A stretch of 64,000 nucleotides of DNA from Arachis hypogaea (GCF_003086295.3 NC_092043.1:47458598-47522597), one strand, 5' to 3'; positions 36,326-49,984 are shown, counted from the stretch's first letter. Numbers and translations: made by a program. The notes: a model not told the origin generated them from the letters alone.

Positions 36326-39300
36326 ATGGGAAATGCAGGGGAAGAAATGTCAACGGTTATGGAGAAAGAAAAAGAGGAAGAAGGAGGAGAAGAAGAAGTG
36401 TCACCAATTGAGCAAGTGAGACTGACAGTTACTAACAGTGATGATCCAAGCCAACCAGTTTGGACATTCCGAATGTGGTCCCTTGGCCTCTTTTCTTGCT
36501 GCCTCCTATCATTTCTCAACCAGTTCTTTGCTTACCGGACGGAGCCACTCATCATATCGCAGATCACCGTCCAGGTAGCCACCCTCCCCATCGGTCAATT
36601 CATGGCCGCGGTTCTCCCCACCACCGAGTTCGGCATTGGCTCCTGGAAGTTCTCCTTCAACCCTGGACCATTCAACATGAAGGAGCATGTCCTCATCACC
36701 ATCTTTGCCAACGCTGGTAGCGCCTTCGGCTCCGGTTCACCCTATGCCGTCGCAATTGTCACCATCATCAAAGTATTTTATGAGAGGAAGATCTCCTTCT
36801 TTGCTTCATGGCTTCTCATCATCTCTACCCAGGCACCACCACCACCACCTTACTACTCTATATTATTCTATTACACTTTTCATTTGCTTTTTGGTTTCTG
36901 ACTGGTTACAACAATCTTTCATTTATTTTTTATTTATGTTAATGACATAGTTAGAACTCGAAATGCAATGTTTGCAGCTTTCTTTTTGCATGCATGGCCT
37001 TTTTAATTTCGGGGAATGGAATGTAATTAACTCCGCTTAATCCTTTTTATATACGAAATAATTTATTGGTTACTAACAAATAATTTTAATATGTGACAAA
37101 TAATTAGTTATTAGCTCACCAAATTAATTTAGGTTAATTTAAGGATTAATTTATTAGTCTTATTGGGATTCAAATTCTATGCATATAATAATTTATTAAT
37201 TAATAACAAATCTTAAATAAAATTTATATTATTTAATATTTATTTCATTGTGTGTTTATTCCTTTTCAATGTCATTATGTCAAGGAAAAAAAAAACAAAA
37301 AACTAAAAATAATTGATTTAAGATACCGAAGCAAGGGGTTTTGCAATTTGTCCTCCGTTCTTTTGGCGTTCAAGCTAAGGAAAATATAATAGTGGGGACT
37401 CAAAGTGCTATATATCATTTAACAGGTTTCACCTATTAATTTTATATAAAATAATTACATTTGAATTTTTTTAAAAATAAATAGATAGATAATTCGGTGT
37501 CCAAGATATAATATTTATACAATTTTTATATATTTTTGCACATATTTTATATGGTATAAAAATATTTTTTTAATTTATTCTTACTTCTTATAATCACTTG
37601 AAATACTAAAAATAAATACACAAAATAATATATATAATCATTTCAATTATTTTATATATTTTTAGCATCAACTTAACAATGCACTAGACAAGGAAGACGC
37701 TTACCGGCATGCTTCGCGATCAGTACATAAATACAAATTTGTTTCCTTGTTCAATCCGGATATATTTATATGTTTTCTTTTAGAAAAATTAGTTTTTTTT
37801 TTTTTGTGAATTGTAATGATAAATTAAAGAGAGATAACAAATTAAAATAAATCTCCAATGGTGCAGGTGTTAGGATATGGCTGGGCAGGGTTGCTAAGGA
37901 AATACGTGGTAGAGCCAGCTCAGATGTGGTGGCCTAGCACCCTCGTCCAAGTTTCTCTTTTTCGGTATTGTTATCTAAATTATTTTTTTATTAATTTAAC
38001 GTTGATAATAATTAATTATAATTAAAAAAATTTTATGTACTGGCAGCTTTGCATGGTACATTGTTCCCGGCTACCTGTTCTCCACACTCTCAAGCATTTC
38101 ATGGATATGCTGGGCATTCCCCAAGTCGATCACTGCCCAGCAGATTGGCTCAGGGATGAAGGGCTTAGGACTTGGAGTCTTTACTCTTGACTGGACTGTC
38201 ATCGCCTCCTTCTTGTACAGTCCTCTCATCTCTCCCTTCTTCGCCATTGTCAACGTCTTCATCGGCTATTCGCTCATTGTCTACGGTGTCATCCCTATTG
38301 TTTACTGGGCCTTCAATGTCTACAATGCACACAACTTCCCCATCTTCTCCTCTGACTTGTTCACCACTCAAGGCCAACAATATGACATTCGTGCTATTGT
38401 CAATGACAAGTTTCAGATCGATTATGAAAAGTATTACAAGCAAGGTCCTATTCAATTAAGTGTCTTTTTTTCTCTTACTTATGGATTTGGATTTGCTACT
38501 ATAGCCGCCACCCTTACTCATGTCGTTTGCTTCTATGGAAGGTACATACATACACATATGTGTCTTTGTTGCTAATTATCTATTATGTGTTACAAATTTC
38601 ACATCATATATATTATATATGTTGCACTGCTCTTTCTGTTAGCGAGATTATGGGGAAATATCGTGCTTCTTCCAAGGGTAAAGAAGATATCCACACAAGA
38701 CTGATGAAAAGATACAAAGACATACCTTCATGGTGGTTCTATGTGTTGCTGGCTTTGACGCTTCTAGCTTCTCTCTTACTATGCATCTTAGGGAAAGAAC
38801 AGGTTCAGATGCCCTGGTGGGGACTTATATTTGCTTCTGCCTTGGCCTTTATTTTTACTCTCCCAATCAGCATCATAACTGCCACCACAAACCAGGTAAT
38901 CTATTTCCATGCTTTTTATGCAAGGACAAACTTGTTAAAGATCTTAACTAAAGGAGTGTCATCAATTAGTTATTAATATTTTTAATGGTCTGAAATTATA
39001 TTTAATAATATGAGATTATTCAATTTCTTTTGTTGATTAAGTATTGACCAATTTTTAATAAAAATACTAAATCTCCTAAATTTTCTCTCTTAATTATTCT
39101 TACATGCTCTTTCTCTCTCTACACAGACACCAGGGTTGAATATTATTACTGAATATATATTTGGACTTATTTACACTGGAAGACCAATAGCAAATGTGTG
39201 TTTCAAAACCTATGGTTATATTAGCATGGCTCAGGCTGTCTCTTTCCTTGCTGATTTCAAGCTTGGCCACTACATGAAAATCCCTCCAAGATCAATGTTC

Positions 39301-40047
39301 TTAGTTCAGGTATTTAATTATATTCTTCAAATTCATTCCCACTTTCTTCACCTTCAATTCAGTTAGTTGCTCAGCATTTTGTTCTATAGTAACTAATGCA
39401 ATTCACTTGTCAAAACATGTGTATGTACATAGTTCATTGGTACAATTCTTGCTGGAACCATCAACATTGGTGTAGCATGGTGGTTACTGACTTCAGTGGA
39501 CGGTATATGTCATCCTGAAAACCTTCCCCTCGGCAGTCCATGGACATGTCCTGGTGACCGTGTTTTCTTCGATGCATCGGTTATCTGGGGTTTAGTTGGA
39601 CCTAAGAAGATCTTTGGTTCCAAAGCAGACTACCATGCACTGAATTGGTTTTTCTTTGGAGGTGCAATGGGCCCTATAATTCTTTGGCTATTGTATAAGG
39701 TGTTCCCCAAGTATTCATGGATTCCCTTGATTAACCTTCCAGTCCTCTTGGGATCAACTGCAGTGATGCCACCCGCAACAGCAGTGAACTTCAATTCCTG
39801 GATTGTTATTGGAACAATCTTCAACTACTTCATCTTCCGCTATAGAAAGAAATGGTGGCAGAGATACAACTATGTCCTGTCAGCAGCACTTGATGCTGGA
39901 GTTGCCTTCATGGCTGTGCTTCTTTACTTTGCATTAGGCTTGGAGAACAAGAGTATTTCATGGTGGGGAACACAGGGTGAGCATTGTCCACTGGCAACTT
40001 GTCCAACAGCTAAGGGCATAGTGGTGGAGGGTTGCCCTGTACACTGA
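36326..40047 (+). CDS. Oligopeptide transporter (OPT family), copy 1, with internal deletion
   Basis: Six exons: 36326-36832, 37867-37964, 38047-38541, 38643-38895, 39127-39309, 39433-40047; 716 residues. It is a proton-coupled plasma-membrane transporter of the PT clade (small peptides, possibly metal chelates), close to plant OPT1/OPT5-type proteins. The family motifs NPG (112-114) and KIPPR (502-506) are present. Intron 1 (36833-37866) starts with GC instead of GT (CAG^GCACCA). Relative to the copy at 56568 it lacks 24 codons after the second splice junction, a segment with the conserved RALHEKE motif and half a transmembrane helix; the remaining exon joins in frame (FR^[11 protein letters not shown]). 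All other exons are open. It may be expressed, but function is doubtful. Confidence 0.8.
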
Positions 40048-41489
40048 TCAGCATTATTGTAAGTATAGCATGTCCTGGTTTGCTATCCAAGTCAGAACAA
40101 AATTGTTGCTCCAAACCATTTAATGTTCTACAAAAGAGAAAAGGTGATGCTCAATTCAAATTCCAAGTAAAATCTGTACTGCTATGTGGGCTGGTTCAAT
40201 CCTGTCAGATACTGAAAATGTTAAATTTTTGTGTGGTCGGCAACTTCATTTTCATGTAAACTTTCAAATAAAATATAAGTTTCAATAAAAATTAAGTGAT
40301 AATTTGCATATGGTATAACTTTTACTGCAGGATTTACCAATAAGTGTTTCTTTATATTTTACAAAATATGAATTTATAAAGTTAAAAGAATATGACATTG
40401 GTAATCAAACATAACACAAGACACAAGAACCACAGAGAATAATGCCAGGGAAGTTTAATTTGGCCAGAAAGCAACCATATACTAATAAGTGGAGGAATTA
40501 AGCAAAGAATCCAATATTCTCGAAGCAAAAATTGGTACACAAGGAAGGGAGAAAAGATTGGCAGAACTTAAAGGAGAAAAGATAAGATTACATACTTTTC
40601 CAAATACTTTTAATCACAGACTTGGCTGTAGTAGAAGCCAGAAACTTAAAATAAAAGTTGTAGAGGTGGCAACAACTGATGATAAAACTCAACAGGAATG
40701 TTTATCTTTTCAAAACCTTAATCTTAAACTTCTTCAACACCACCTGTCCTTCAATCAAACCAAAAATGTTTTTGATCAGTTTACTGAAATCCATTGGTTG
40801 TACAATAAATAATCAATCTTTTAATTTAACTAAGATCCGACCAATCCTTATTACATCTATTCAAAATTTTGGTTACTCTTGTTTTAACAGAAAATAACTA
40901 CTATCTGAAATAGATCATTCACTATAGCCATAATTTTTTAAAATAAATATAATTTTTTTTTTACCGACAGTGCTGTCTACGCCTCCGAAAATTTCATCTG
41001 CACTTCTTTTTTTCAGTAGTTCTTTTTTTCCTTTTGTTCGGCAGTTCCGTCTACACTCTTATCGCGCTCTATGCACTCTTATCGCATTTTCTAAAGATCA
41101 CGCTTATCGTAGTCTGGTACCACGCAATCGTTGCTTGCTCTCTCTCTCAAGCACAGCATCTCCTTTTATATTTTTGCTGTCGGTAGCTCTAACTTCGCCA
41201 CACGCATCTCACTCTATGTCATTACGTCACACGCGTCTTCCTCAATCATTTCATTGAAACTTATCCAAACTGTGAATTATTGACATCTTCCATTCACCAG
41301 CTTGCGGGAACGTATTAAACCACTCTTCCACTAATTCATGACAGCAATAAAGAAGTCTCGCGACCCACAAATTCAACCCAACAAAATATATAAATTCAGT
41401 TACGATTTTAGCCTTTATTATTTTATTTTATCTTATCTTTATTTGTTCTTATGTTATTTTTATTTGTTTTTATCTTTTATAGGCTAATG

Positions 41490-41525
<36 letters not shown>

Positions 41526-42180
41526 TTATCTTCATAATTTACATTTCAATCAATCAAAAAATATAAAGTACAATTTTTTTCATTTTTTCTTTTCTTATTC
41601 TTTCATAGTTTTATTAAAATATATACACTCTTCTTCAAAGGAATGAACTCATAGTTTATACCTTAACTCAAAAGATTGTTGCAAAATAGTAATTAGTAAG
41701 ATGTAAAACAAAAAAAATAGATGTGACTCAAATTAAAAAAAATACAAACATCTGAAATTTTAAAAATATAAAATTAAATTCAATTTTTTACCTATCTATT
41801 TATTATCAATACTCTTATTTTTGTTATTTGTGCAATATATTAATACATATTAATAACTACCATAATATTGTCTTTTTTTTTTCGAACATAAATTTATTAG
41901 ATGTGAATAAAATTATAATGTTCATATATACGACTATTAGCAAAAACAAAAAAAAAGTGCCTCCCACTCGAAGCAAGTGAGTAAAGTAGCAACAAAAATA
42001 AACTGAAAATAAACTAAAGAAGAAGAGAAAACTGCATAAAGAAGAGAGAAAATAAAAACTACCATTCAAAATATAACAAAAAAATTTAACACTAATTCTA
42101 ACTTTTTTTAAATAAAATTTAAAATTTAAAATTCAAACACTAAGATTTTCCTATTCCTATCCTTATGTTTTTCAGTGCTA
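40048..42180. other. Intergenic region after the first OPT gene
   Basis: 40048-40260 is probable 3' UTR. 40440-40900 and 40970-41260 have open frames of about 100 codons that lack ATG starts or domains. 40970-41260 is C/T-rich. A (TA)n microsatellite is at about 41494-41521. 41550-42150 is AT-rich. Confidence 0.5.
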
Positions 42181-42582
42181 ACCTTATCTAGCAAAACCCT
42201 AGATTTAGTAATAAAAAAAAGGATCATTTCCAAGTTCCGATTGAATCGGAGAGAGGATCTGGATTACACGAAAGAGGAATAAGCCACCATCATTGTTGGA
42301 CTTTTTGGCAAAATAAAGGGGCTGAAGCCCAACAGAAATAACAAGCACAAACTACTCCACTAAGATTCTAGAATAATATAAGGATATTGGGCTTAGGCCC
42401 CTCTCGATTATCAAAAATTAAAAACTATATTGGGCTTGGACGAATGTTTTGTGTGTGGTTTATTTGCAATAAATTTATTGGCTTATCGTAACACTATATA
42501 ATGACGCCGAGGTTTCGCGGCCCAATCCCAAAGCCGAATGACAACTAATTGTGAGTATTATATAGTCGAGTAATTACGACAC

Positions 42583-42716
42583 ATCTAATCCTTTTTATGT
42601 ACCAAATTTAACTAAATTAAATAATAAAATTTAGAATAATATTAACTATATCTAATCCTTTTTATGTACCAAATTTAATTAAATTAAATAATAAAATTTA
42701 GAATAATATTAACTAT
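42583..42716. repeat. 67-bp tandem duplication
   Basis: Two 67-bp units (42583-42649, 42650-42716), both starting ATCTAATCCTTTTTATGTAC, differing at about one position. Confidence 0.93.
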
Positions 42717-42849
42717 AATTAATTTTTATTATGTTTGTGGTTAAACTTAGTTAACCACAAGACCATAACCGACGGATAACGGCTGGATACACAACGGAAA
42801 AAAATTTTCTGAAGATATATAGCATTTTTCTTTATTTATGTAACTTGCC

Positions 42850-43215
42850 CGAAAAAAAAAATGTCTGAAAAAAGAAGCTAATTAAACCATTATAAAACTT
42901 CAATTTAAATAAAGAACCCCCTAACTTACTGGGTTGTTAGTTGTGGCTGCTTGCCCCCTTAAACGATAACGTAGTAAGAAAATGCTAAATAATTTAATTA
43001 ATTAAAAATTTATTTATGTATTTTGCCCCCAAAAAGATCAGAAAAGAGTATAGGGACCGAGTAATTAAACCACTAAAACACACTTTAACACATGAAGAAT
43101 CCCCCATTTGAGTAGGGTGTTACTTGTGGCTGCTTGCTCTAGTGCATGGCTCTTAAACGATATCATCATAAGAGAAAATGCTAAATCATTTAATTAATTG
43201 AAAATGACAAACATA
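42850..43215. repeat. Tandem duplication, ~183-bp offset, beside the U2 gene
   Basis: Two diverged units share, in order, TAATTAAACCA, a C-rich box (ACCCCCT / TCCCCCA), GTTASTTGTGGCTGCTTGC, TTAAACGATA and AAAATGCTAAAT. The motif GTGGCTGCTTGC starts at 42943 and again at 43126. The duplication lies immediately downstream of the U2 snRNA gene (minus strand). Confidence 0.7.
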
Positions 43216-43225
43216 TTTTTGACTT
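43213..43225 (-). terminator. snRNA 3' box candidate
   Basis: On the minus strand, 6-18 bp past the U2 3' end, the sequence CAAGTCAAAA fits the plant snRNA 3'-processing box core AGTNNAA. The position and match are seen; function is inferred. Confidence 0.55.
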
Positions 43226-43230
43226 GTTTT

Positions 43231-43427
43231 GGTGGGGTGCGCCAGGCCCATGCAGCAGTGTAAGGCTTGGGCGACGCTCGACAGGCCCAGTAGCAAGCTA
43301 CTGTAATGGCCCATCCCCCTCAAAAAATAAATTTAATATCGTGTGGACCAATGGCCCACATATCAGATATTAAACTGATAAGAACAGATACTACACTTGA
43401 TCTTAGCCAAAAGGCCGAGAAAGGTAT
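43231..43427 (-). ncRNA. U2: U2 spliceosomal snRNA
   Basis: Read on the minus strand, the gene begins ATACCTTTCTCGGCCTTTTG and continues with AAGATCAAGTGTAGTATCTG, which contains the branch-site-pairing GUAGUA, then ATCAGTTTAATATCTGATA. An Sm-like site (AAATTTATTTTTTGAGG) and the 3' stem-loops follow, ending CATGGGCCTGGCGCACC. It is about 197 nt, the usual size for plant U2. The 5' half is essentially canonical. The 3' stem-loop IV region carries lineage differences but keeps the pairing segments GTAGCTTGCTAC and GGGCC. Together with the USE and TATA boxes upstream it is probably a functional Pol II-transcribed copy. Confidence 0.95.
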
Positions 43428-43450
43428 GCTTCATTGCGTTGCTTAGTTAA

Positions 43451-43503
43451 CCTTTTATAGTCGGTTTGCGCAACACTGCTTGGTTGATCTAACGATGTGG
43501 GAC
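43451..43503 (-). promoter_or_regulatory. U2 snRNA promoter: USE and TATA box
   Basis: Minus-strand USE GTCCCACATCG (43493-43503) matches the plant consensus RTCCCACATCG. A TATA element CTATAAAAGG (43451-43460) lies about 24-33 bp upstream of the U2 5' end. The 32-bp gap between the two is the spacing expected for Pol II snRNA genes (Pol III U6 genes have about 10 bp less). Confidence 0.92.
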
Positions 43504-44506
43504 TCTATCATTGAACTAACTTCAAAACTTATTTCATTATATTATCCTTTCAAAACTTCAACACTGCTTACTTAGCCTTTCAATGACCTCACCTCAAACC
43601 AGCAGCAGCACTTTTCAAACTAAGAAGACTGCACTTATGTTTGAGTTCTCACCTACCCAAGCACCATAAAACAAGAACAATAAGAATTTCAACATAAAAA
43701 ATCAGGGCAACAAGAAATTCCTTACAGTGAACATTGAAATAAACTGCAGTAAAATATCAAATTTCATATGCCTCTACTTTAAATTTCATTTTGTAGTTAC
43801 GAGATAAGGTGGAAAATTAGGAGAACAAAAAATTTGCAGAAGCTGAACCACAATGGAAATGAAGCAATTATGTCCTGAAATATTGTAGTGAGCTGAAAGA
43901 AAAAGCAAAAAAGAAAAGAAGAATAAATACTTCATTATTATGAATGAAGCGAGGATTGTCGTTAAAATTACTCTTCATTTTTTAAAAATATTTGAAAAAT
44001 AATAAAAATCATCGTAAAATAGTTTAACTTTTTATTTTGTATTTATTAATTATTACTAAAATAAATAAATAATTTCAAACATAATAGACATATAATTATA
44101 GATGTAAGTATATAAAATTATAAATATTAAATTAAATAAACTAATTTTGTATTATTATCTTTCTAGTATTTTTTACTTTTAGAGAAAATGACACTCTTTT
44201 CTTTCGCGAGATATTTAAATAAAAAATTATTTTATTTAAAAAATGTACATTCTTCTTTAAGATAATAAACTCGTAGTTTATACCTTAATTCGAAAGATTG
44301 TTGTAAAATTATAATTCATAAAATTGTAAAATGAAATATAGATGTAACTCATAAATTAAAAAATTATAAACATATGAAATTTTAAAAATAAATAGGTTCA
44401 AACTAAGAAAACAAAAATTATTTTATCTTAAGCAGTATTCAAATACAAAATTGATTTGTTCAATTTCAGATAACCAAATAAAAAGGTTTGTGTTTTAGAT
44501 TAATAA
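43504..44506. other. Spacer between U2 and the Helitron tract
   Basis: AT-rich region, no gene. 44260-44400 shares TTCAAAGGA/CTCATAGTTTATACCTTAA-like text with 41635-41700, so it is a dispersed repeat fragment. Confidence 0.45.
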
Positions 44507-46849
44507 CAAGTTTAATCACCCGTGCCATGCACGTGATAAAATTGAAATTATAATTTTAAATTATTTTGTTAAAATTAATTTAAATTATAATAATTTGATT
44601 AATAAAAATATATATGTTATGTATTATTTGTTTTTTCTTAAGCTAGTGTTAAATATATTAACTCTAAAATAGTTATTAATTGGTTTTAGTAATCTACTTT
44701 TTTCGATAAATCAAACATATATATTCAATGTGACCATAAATAACTTAATAATATTTAGACCCACCAACAAAGTTTTATATATTGTTTTACTGTCAAGTAA
44801 GAACATATCAAAATTAGCTCAAAATAAATAAGAAATTATTAGAGAATTCTAATGCATAAAATTCTCTAATAAACAATAAATAATCTAAATCTACTAAAAA
44901 ACAACTCAACACTTTTCTTTGATGCCTGCAAAACATATACGTGAAATAATATTATATCAATGTTAGTATACATTTTTATAATTATCGATCGTATTTACTA
45001 TACATGACTAATTCTTAAAAGTTATTCTATACACGTGTGCAGTCAGAAGATAAATTATTGGACTTTATTTTACTTTTCTAAATTATTATAATTATGCATT
45101 ATTCATTAAATGCTAATTGTAATATTGTAATATAATTATAATAAATATATTTTTCTAAAATAAATTTAGAAGAGAGAATAGTACTTTTATTTTGGAGGAA
45201 AAATGAATTCATGAGGAATTGACACTTTACTTTTATTAGTTGATAATGTATCAAATATTGATTTTATATAATTATAATAAAAATATTTCTCTAAATTAGT
45301 ATAATCATGCATTATTCGTTAAATGTTAATTGTAATATAATTATAATAAATATATTTTTCTAAAATAAATTTAGAAAAGAAAATAGTGATTTTATTTTAG
45401 AGAAAAAATGAATTCATGAGAAATTAACACCTCACTTTTATTAGTTGGAGAAAAAATACAGTTTTAGTATATTTTGTCATTATTATACATTTTTCTCTAA
45501 TCATATATCCACTATTTTCTTTTTTTGTTTTAGCATTTTGAACTTGGGTTAAATTTCTATTATATGATATAATTAATATGAGTATATTTTATTATTAAAT
45601 AAACAAAGTTAATATAAAATAAAATTATACATAAAAAAAGCAAAGAAAATAAAATTAAAATAGCAAAAGTGATAAAAAGATTATTTTTATAATTTTGTTT
45701 TGTCATTTTTGTGTATAGAAGATTAGAAAATATTAAATTTTTAACTAAATTAATTTATATTTGTTGTATTCAATTTAAATAAGTAATAAATTATCTTATT
45801 TTAATTTATTCCTTAAATTTATATATAATAAAAATTAAATCAAATAATTAATATACATAATTTTAAATTGTGTGATACTTAAATATCTATTCAAATCAAT
45901 TAGTTGATATAATTAATTCATCATAATGAATTGACTTTAATGAGTTAAACAAAATAAAGCAGAAGCATGCTATGTTGATTCTATCATTAAAGGTAAAAAT
46001 TCGATTTTATATAATAGAATAGATAGAATAGATAATATAATAAACGGCGAGAAAGAGAAAGATAAAAATTTTAAATCCTAAGTTGTTTCATTTGGATATT
46101 GCAATGTGGGTATCACATTATTTTACTTATTCTACCCTATGGACCTTTTTGTAACTTTATTTCAGTATTAATGGAATTTCACTACCTTTAAGTACTAAAT
46201 TAAAATTCAAAATGAAACTGAAAAAAAAGTAAAGAGTATAAAATTATTGATTGAAAAATACTCTAAATAATAAAAAGCCAAATTAACTTTAATATTAAAC
46301 TCATTAATACGATTTTAATTTTATATAATAGTTAGAAAATAGATTAGTAAAAGCAAATGGAAGAATGACTTTAATTAGTATTTGATAAAATATTCAATTA
46401 GAATAATTAAATAAATAAAATTATGATATTATTAAAAATAATACATTTTTATGGTAAAAAATTATATTTAAATAAAATATTTATAAAATATAAAATTTAG
46501 AGTAACATAGTTTCATGAACATTAATCAATTATGAAATAACATCAAATTATAATATAATTTATTTATGAAAAAATAATCAATAATTAATATTAATAAATA
46601 TAAAAATTATCCAAACACTTTGATTAAAAGTATGAGTGGTTAATTATTATTCATTATTAATAATATTTTGTTCATAACAAAAAATAAAAATATAATTATT
46701 CAGATTTAGATTTTAAAAAAATAAACGTATAAGTAACAAATGATATATTTTATCATATATATTATAAATTAATGAATTAAACTAACTGATATAATGAATT
46801 ATAATTAATTAATTGGTATAAATTATAATAAATTATATGATATTTAAAA

Positions 46850-47410
46850 AGAAAATAAAATGAATAAAAAAATAAAAAGAAATAGAATAATAGAAGTCTA
46901 TAATAAAATAAATTGAATGAAATTTTTTTCTTTTTTACAAATTTTATATTACATCTGCTTCAATAATAATAAATAAAAATACATTAACTTAATATCTAAG
47001 AAAAATGATGAGATAAAATCATAACACAATTCTAAAATAAAAGCTTAAATTAAACCATAATATCATTGTACAACACAAATTAAAAGTAATTTCACACTAT
47101 AATATACCACACAAATAGGTAAATGACTTAAACTTAATTACAAATTTTTTATTTATTTATGCAAACATGATAACACCATGGTCTATAAATGCTTAACGGA
47201 TAACATATCATATATTGCTCTGAATGATGAGCACGGGAGTTGAAGAGTGTGTGCTGATTTGTATCCATGATGGTTACCTTTTTGTGACCACACCTCATAG
47301 GAAGAAAAAGAATTGTTGTAAAAGCTACCCAATGAAAGAGTAATTGGTAAATGAATGATGTTTTCTTCTAACATATATGATTTTTTATAGTGGTAAAATA
47401 AAAATAAAAT
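46850..47410. repeat. Internal ~560-bp Helitron repeat, copy 1
   Basis: Diverged direct duplicate of 49985-50590. Both contain AAGCTTAAATTA, ATAATATCATTR, AATTTCACACTA and CACCATGGTCTATAAAT. On the minus strand a 63-codon frame (47183-47374) starts MLEENIIHLPITLSLGSFYN. Confidence 0.8.
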
Positions 47411-49108
47411 GAATGAAATTTTGTATTTTTATATTAGAAATAGAATTTGATATTTATCCTAATAAAATTAAATAACTAATTAGTTATATTTAAATAAATA
47501 AAATAAGTTAAACAAAAATATTTTTAAGAATTAATCAAATCAATTAGTCAATACAAATAATTAGTATAATTAATTTTATTTGATTTATTGAATTCAAAAA
47601 ATAAATTAAAAAATAATTGATTGAATTAATTAGTTGATATAATTAATTTATTATAATTGATTGGATTTAATGAATTAGAAAAAATAAATAGGAAAACATA
47701 GGAGATAATGATTTTTTTAACTAAATTAATATGTATTTATTGTATTTAATCATTATAAGTAATAAATCATCTATGTTATTATGTACCTTATAAATTAATG
47801 AATTAAAATAATTGATATAATAAATTACAATTATTTGATTGATATAAATTATAATAAATCGTGTGATATTTAAATACATAATCAAATCAATTAGTTGATG
47901 TAATTAATTTGCTATAATAAATTGTATTCAATGAGTTATAAAAAATAAATTAAGAAACACGCTAAGAAGTATATATCACGCCCATCATGAAGTGCAGAAA
48001 TTTAATTTTTATATAATAAAAATATACATTCTTATATATGTTATAGAAATATGATTTGATTTCATGAACTTGTTTTTTTTTTTTACTTGCCACCTATATT
48101 CAGCATGAAATTTTAATTTTTCTAAAATAAATTTAGAAGAGAGAATAGTACTTTTATTTTGGAGACAAAATAAATTCATAAAGAATTGACACCTCGCTTT
48201 CATTGATAATGCATTAAATATTAATTTTATATAATTATAATAAATATATTTTCCTAAATTAGTATAATCATACATTATTCATTAAATGTTAATTGTAATA
48301 TAAATATAATAAAGATATTTTTGTAAAATAAATTTAGAAGAGAGAATAGTGCTTTCATTTTAGAAGAAAAATGACTTTATGAAAAATTGACACCTCACTT
48401 CAATTAGTTAGAGAAAAATACAATTTTAGTATATTAAGTAGAAGTATATTATTATTATTATTATTATTATTATCATCATTATTATTATAATTAAAAATAT
48501 TTTCGATTGATAATTGATAAGTAGTTTAATAATATATTAAATATGAATTTTATATAATTATGCATTATTCATTAAATGCATTCATTTTTGGAGGGAAAAT
48601 GAATTCACGAGGAATTCACACCTCACTCATTATTAGTTGAAAAAATCCAATTTTAATATATTAAGCAGATTATATAAATAGAAATACTTGCTAAGTATAT
48701 ATAAAAGAGGAGATATATAATTATATATAATATAATTGTTATATATGTAACAGATATAAATTGTTATAATTATAGAGACTTACTATAATTATATTAAATT
48801 TAATTATGAATGTAAATAAATAAAAGTGATAATAATTAATATTATTTTTTTACATTTAATATTTACCGTAAATATAAAAAATATTGAGAAAAAAAGTAGA
48901 TACTGACTTTATTTTATTTTATTTTACGTCATGAATTTCTTTACTAAAATTAATGGAGAAAAAAATCTTTATAATTATATATCAATCTCAATCACAATAA
49001 ATAAGATGAATCGGTTGAGCAACTAATAAATTTACCAAAAAATTCATCCTTTATTTTCATTAAATATTTATATTAATTCAATTAGATGAGTGTTTTGATA
49101 AAAAAAAA

Positions 49109-49156
<48 letters not shown>

Positions 49157-49195
49157 GAATAATAACGATAATTATCGTTATTAATATTAAATTGG

Positions 49196-49260
<65 letters not shown>

Positions 49261-49428
49261 CTTCTATAATCGTGCAATAATATTTTCTTTCATTTGTTAA
49301 TTAATTAAACTTGGTTATTTATATTAAATATATTTAATGATTACTAAAAATTAATCATATAATTATCATTATTATTAATAACCAATTATTAATAATCAAT
49401 TTATATTTCTCTAAAATATAATTTTCTA

Positions 49429-49468
<40 letters not shown>
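49109..49468. repeat. Cluster of microsatellites: (TTA)n, (TA)n, (ATT)n
   Basis: (TTA)n at about 49109-49156, (TA)n at 49202-49255 and (ATT)n at about 49430-49468, all within the Helitron tract. A shorter (ATT)n array lies at 48450-48488. Confidence 0.95.
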
Positions 49469-49470
<2 letters not shown>

Positions 49471-49984
49471 GGTCACCATTAAAATAATAACTTGTCACTA
49501 ATAAAATTTTAGGATAATGAATAAAAAATAGAATTATATTAATATAATTAAAATCAATATAATTAAAATAGTTAAAAATATTTTTGATTGATAATTAGGT
49601 TAATAATGCATTAATTATTGATTTTATATAATTATAATAGAGATATTTTTCTAAATTAATATAATTATGAATTATTCATTAAATACTAAGTATAATATTG
49701 TTATATAATTATAATTAAGATAATTTTCTGAAATAAATTTAAAAGAGATTAGTATAATTATAATAAAGAGATTATCTTAAATTAGTATAATTATGTATCA
49801 TTCATTACATACTAATTATAATATAATTATATCAATTAAAGATAATTTTTAAAAATAAATTTAAAAGAGAGAAATAGTGCAATCATTTTGGAAGAAAAAT
49901 GGGTTCACGAAAAAGTGACACCTCACTTTCATTAGTTGGAGAAAAACACAATTTTAGTATATTAAATAGAAGTAGATTGGTATA

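Noticed and set aside
40489..41257. Two frames of about 100 codons downstream of OPT copy 1
   Set aside because: Neither starts with ATG at the reported frame start, and neither shows a domain or splice context.
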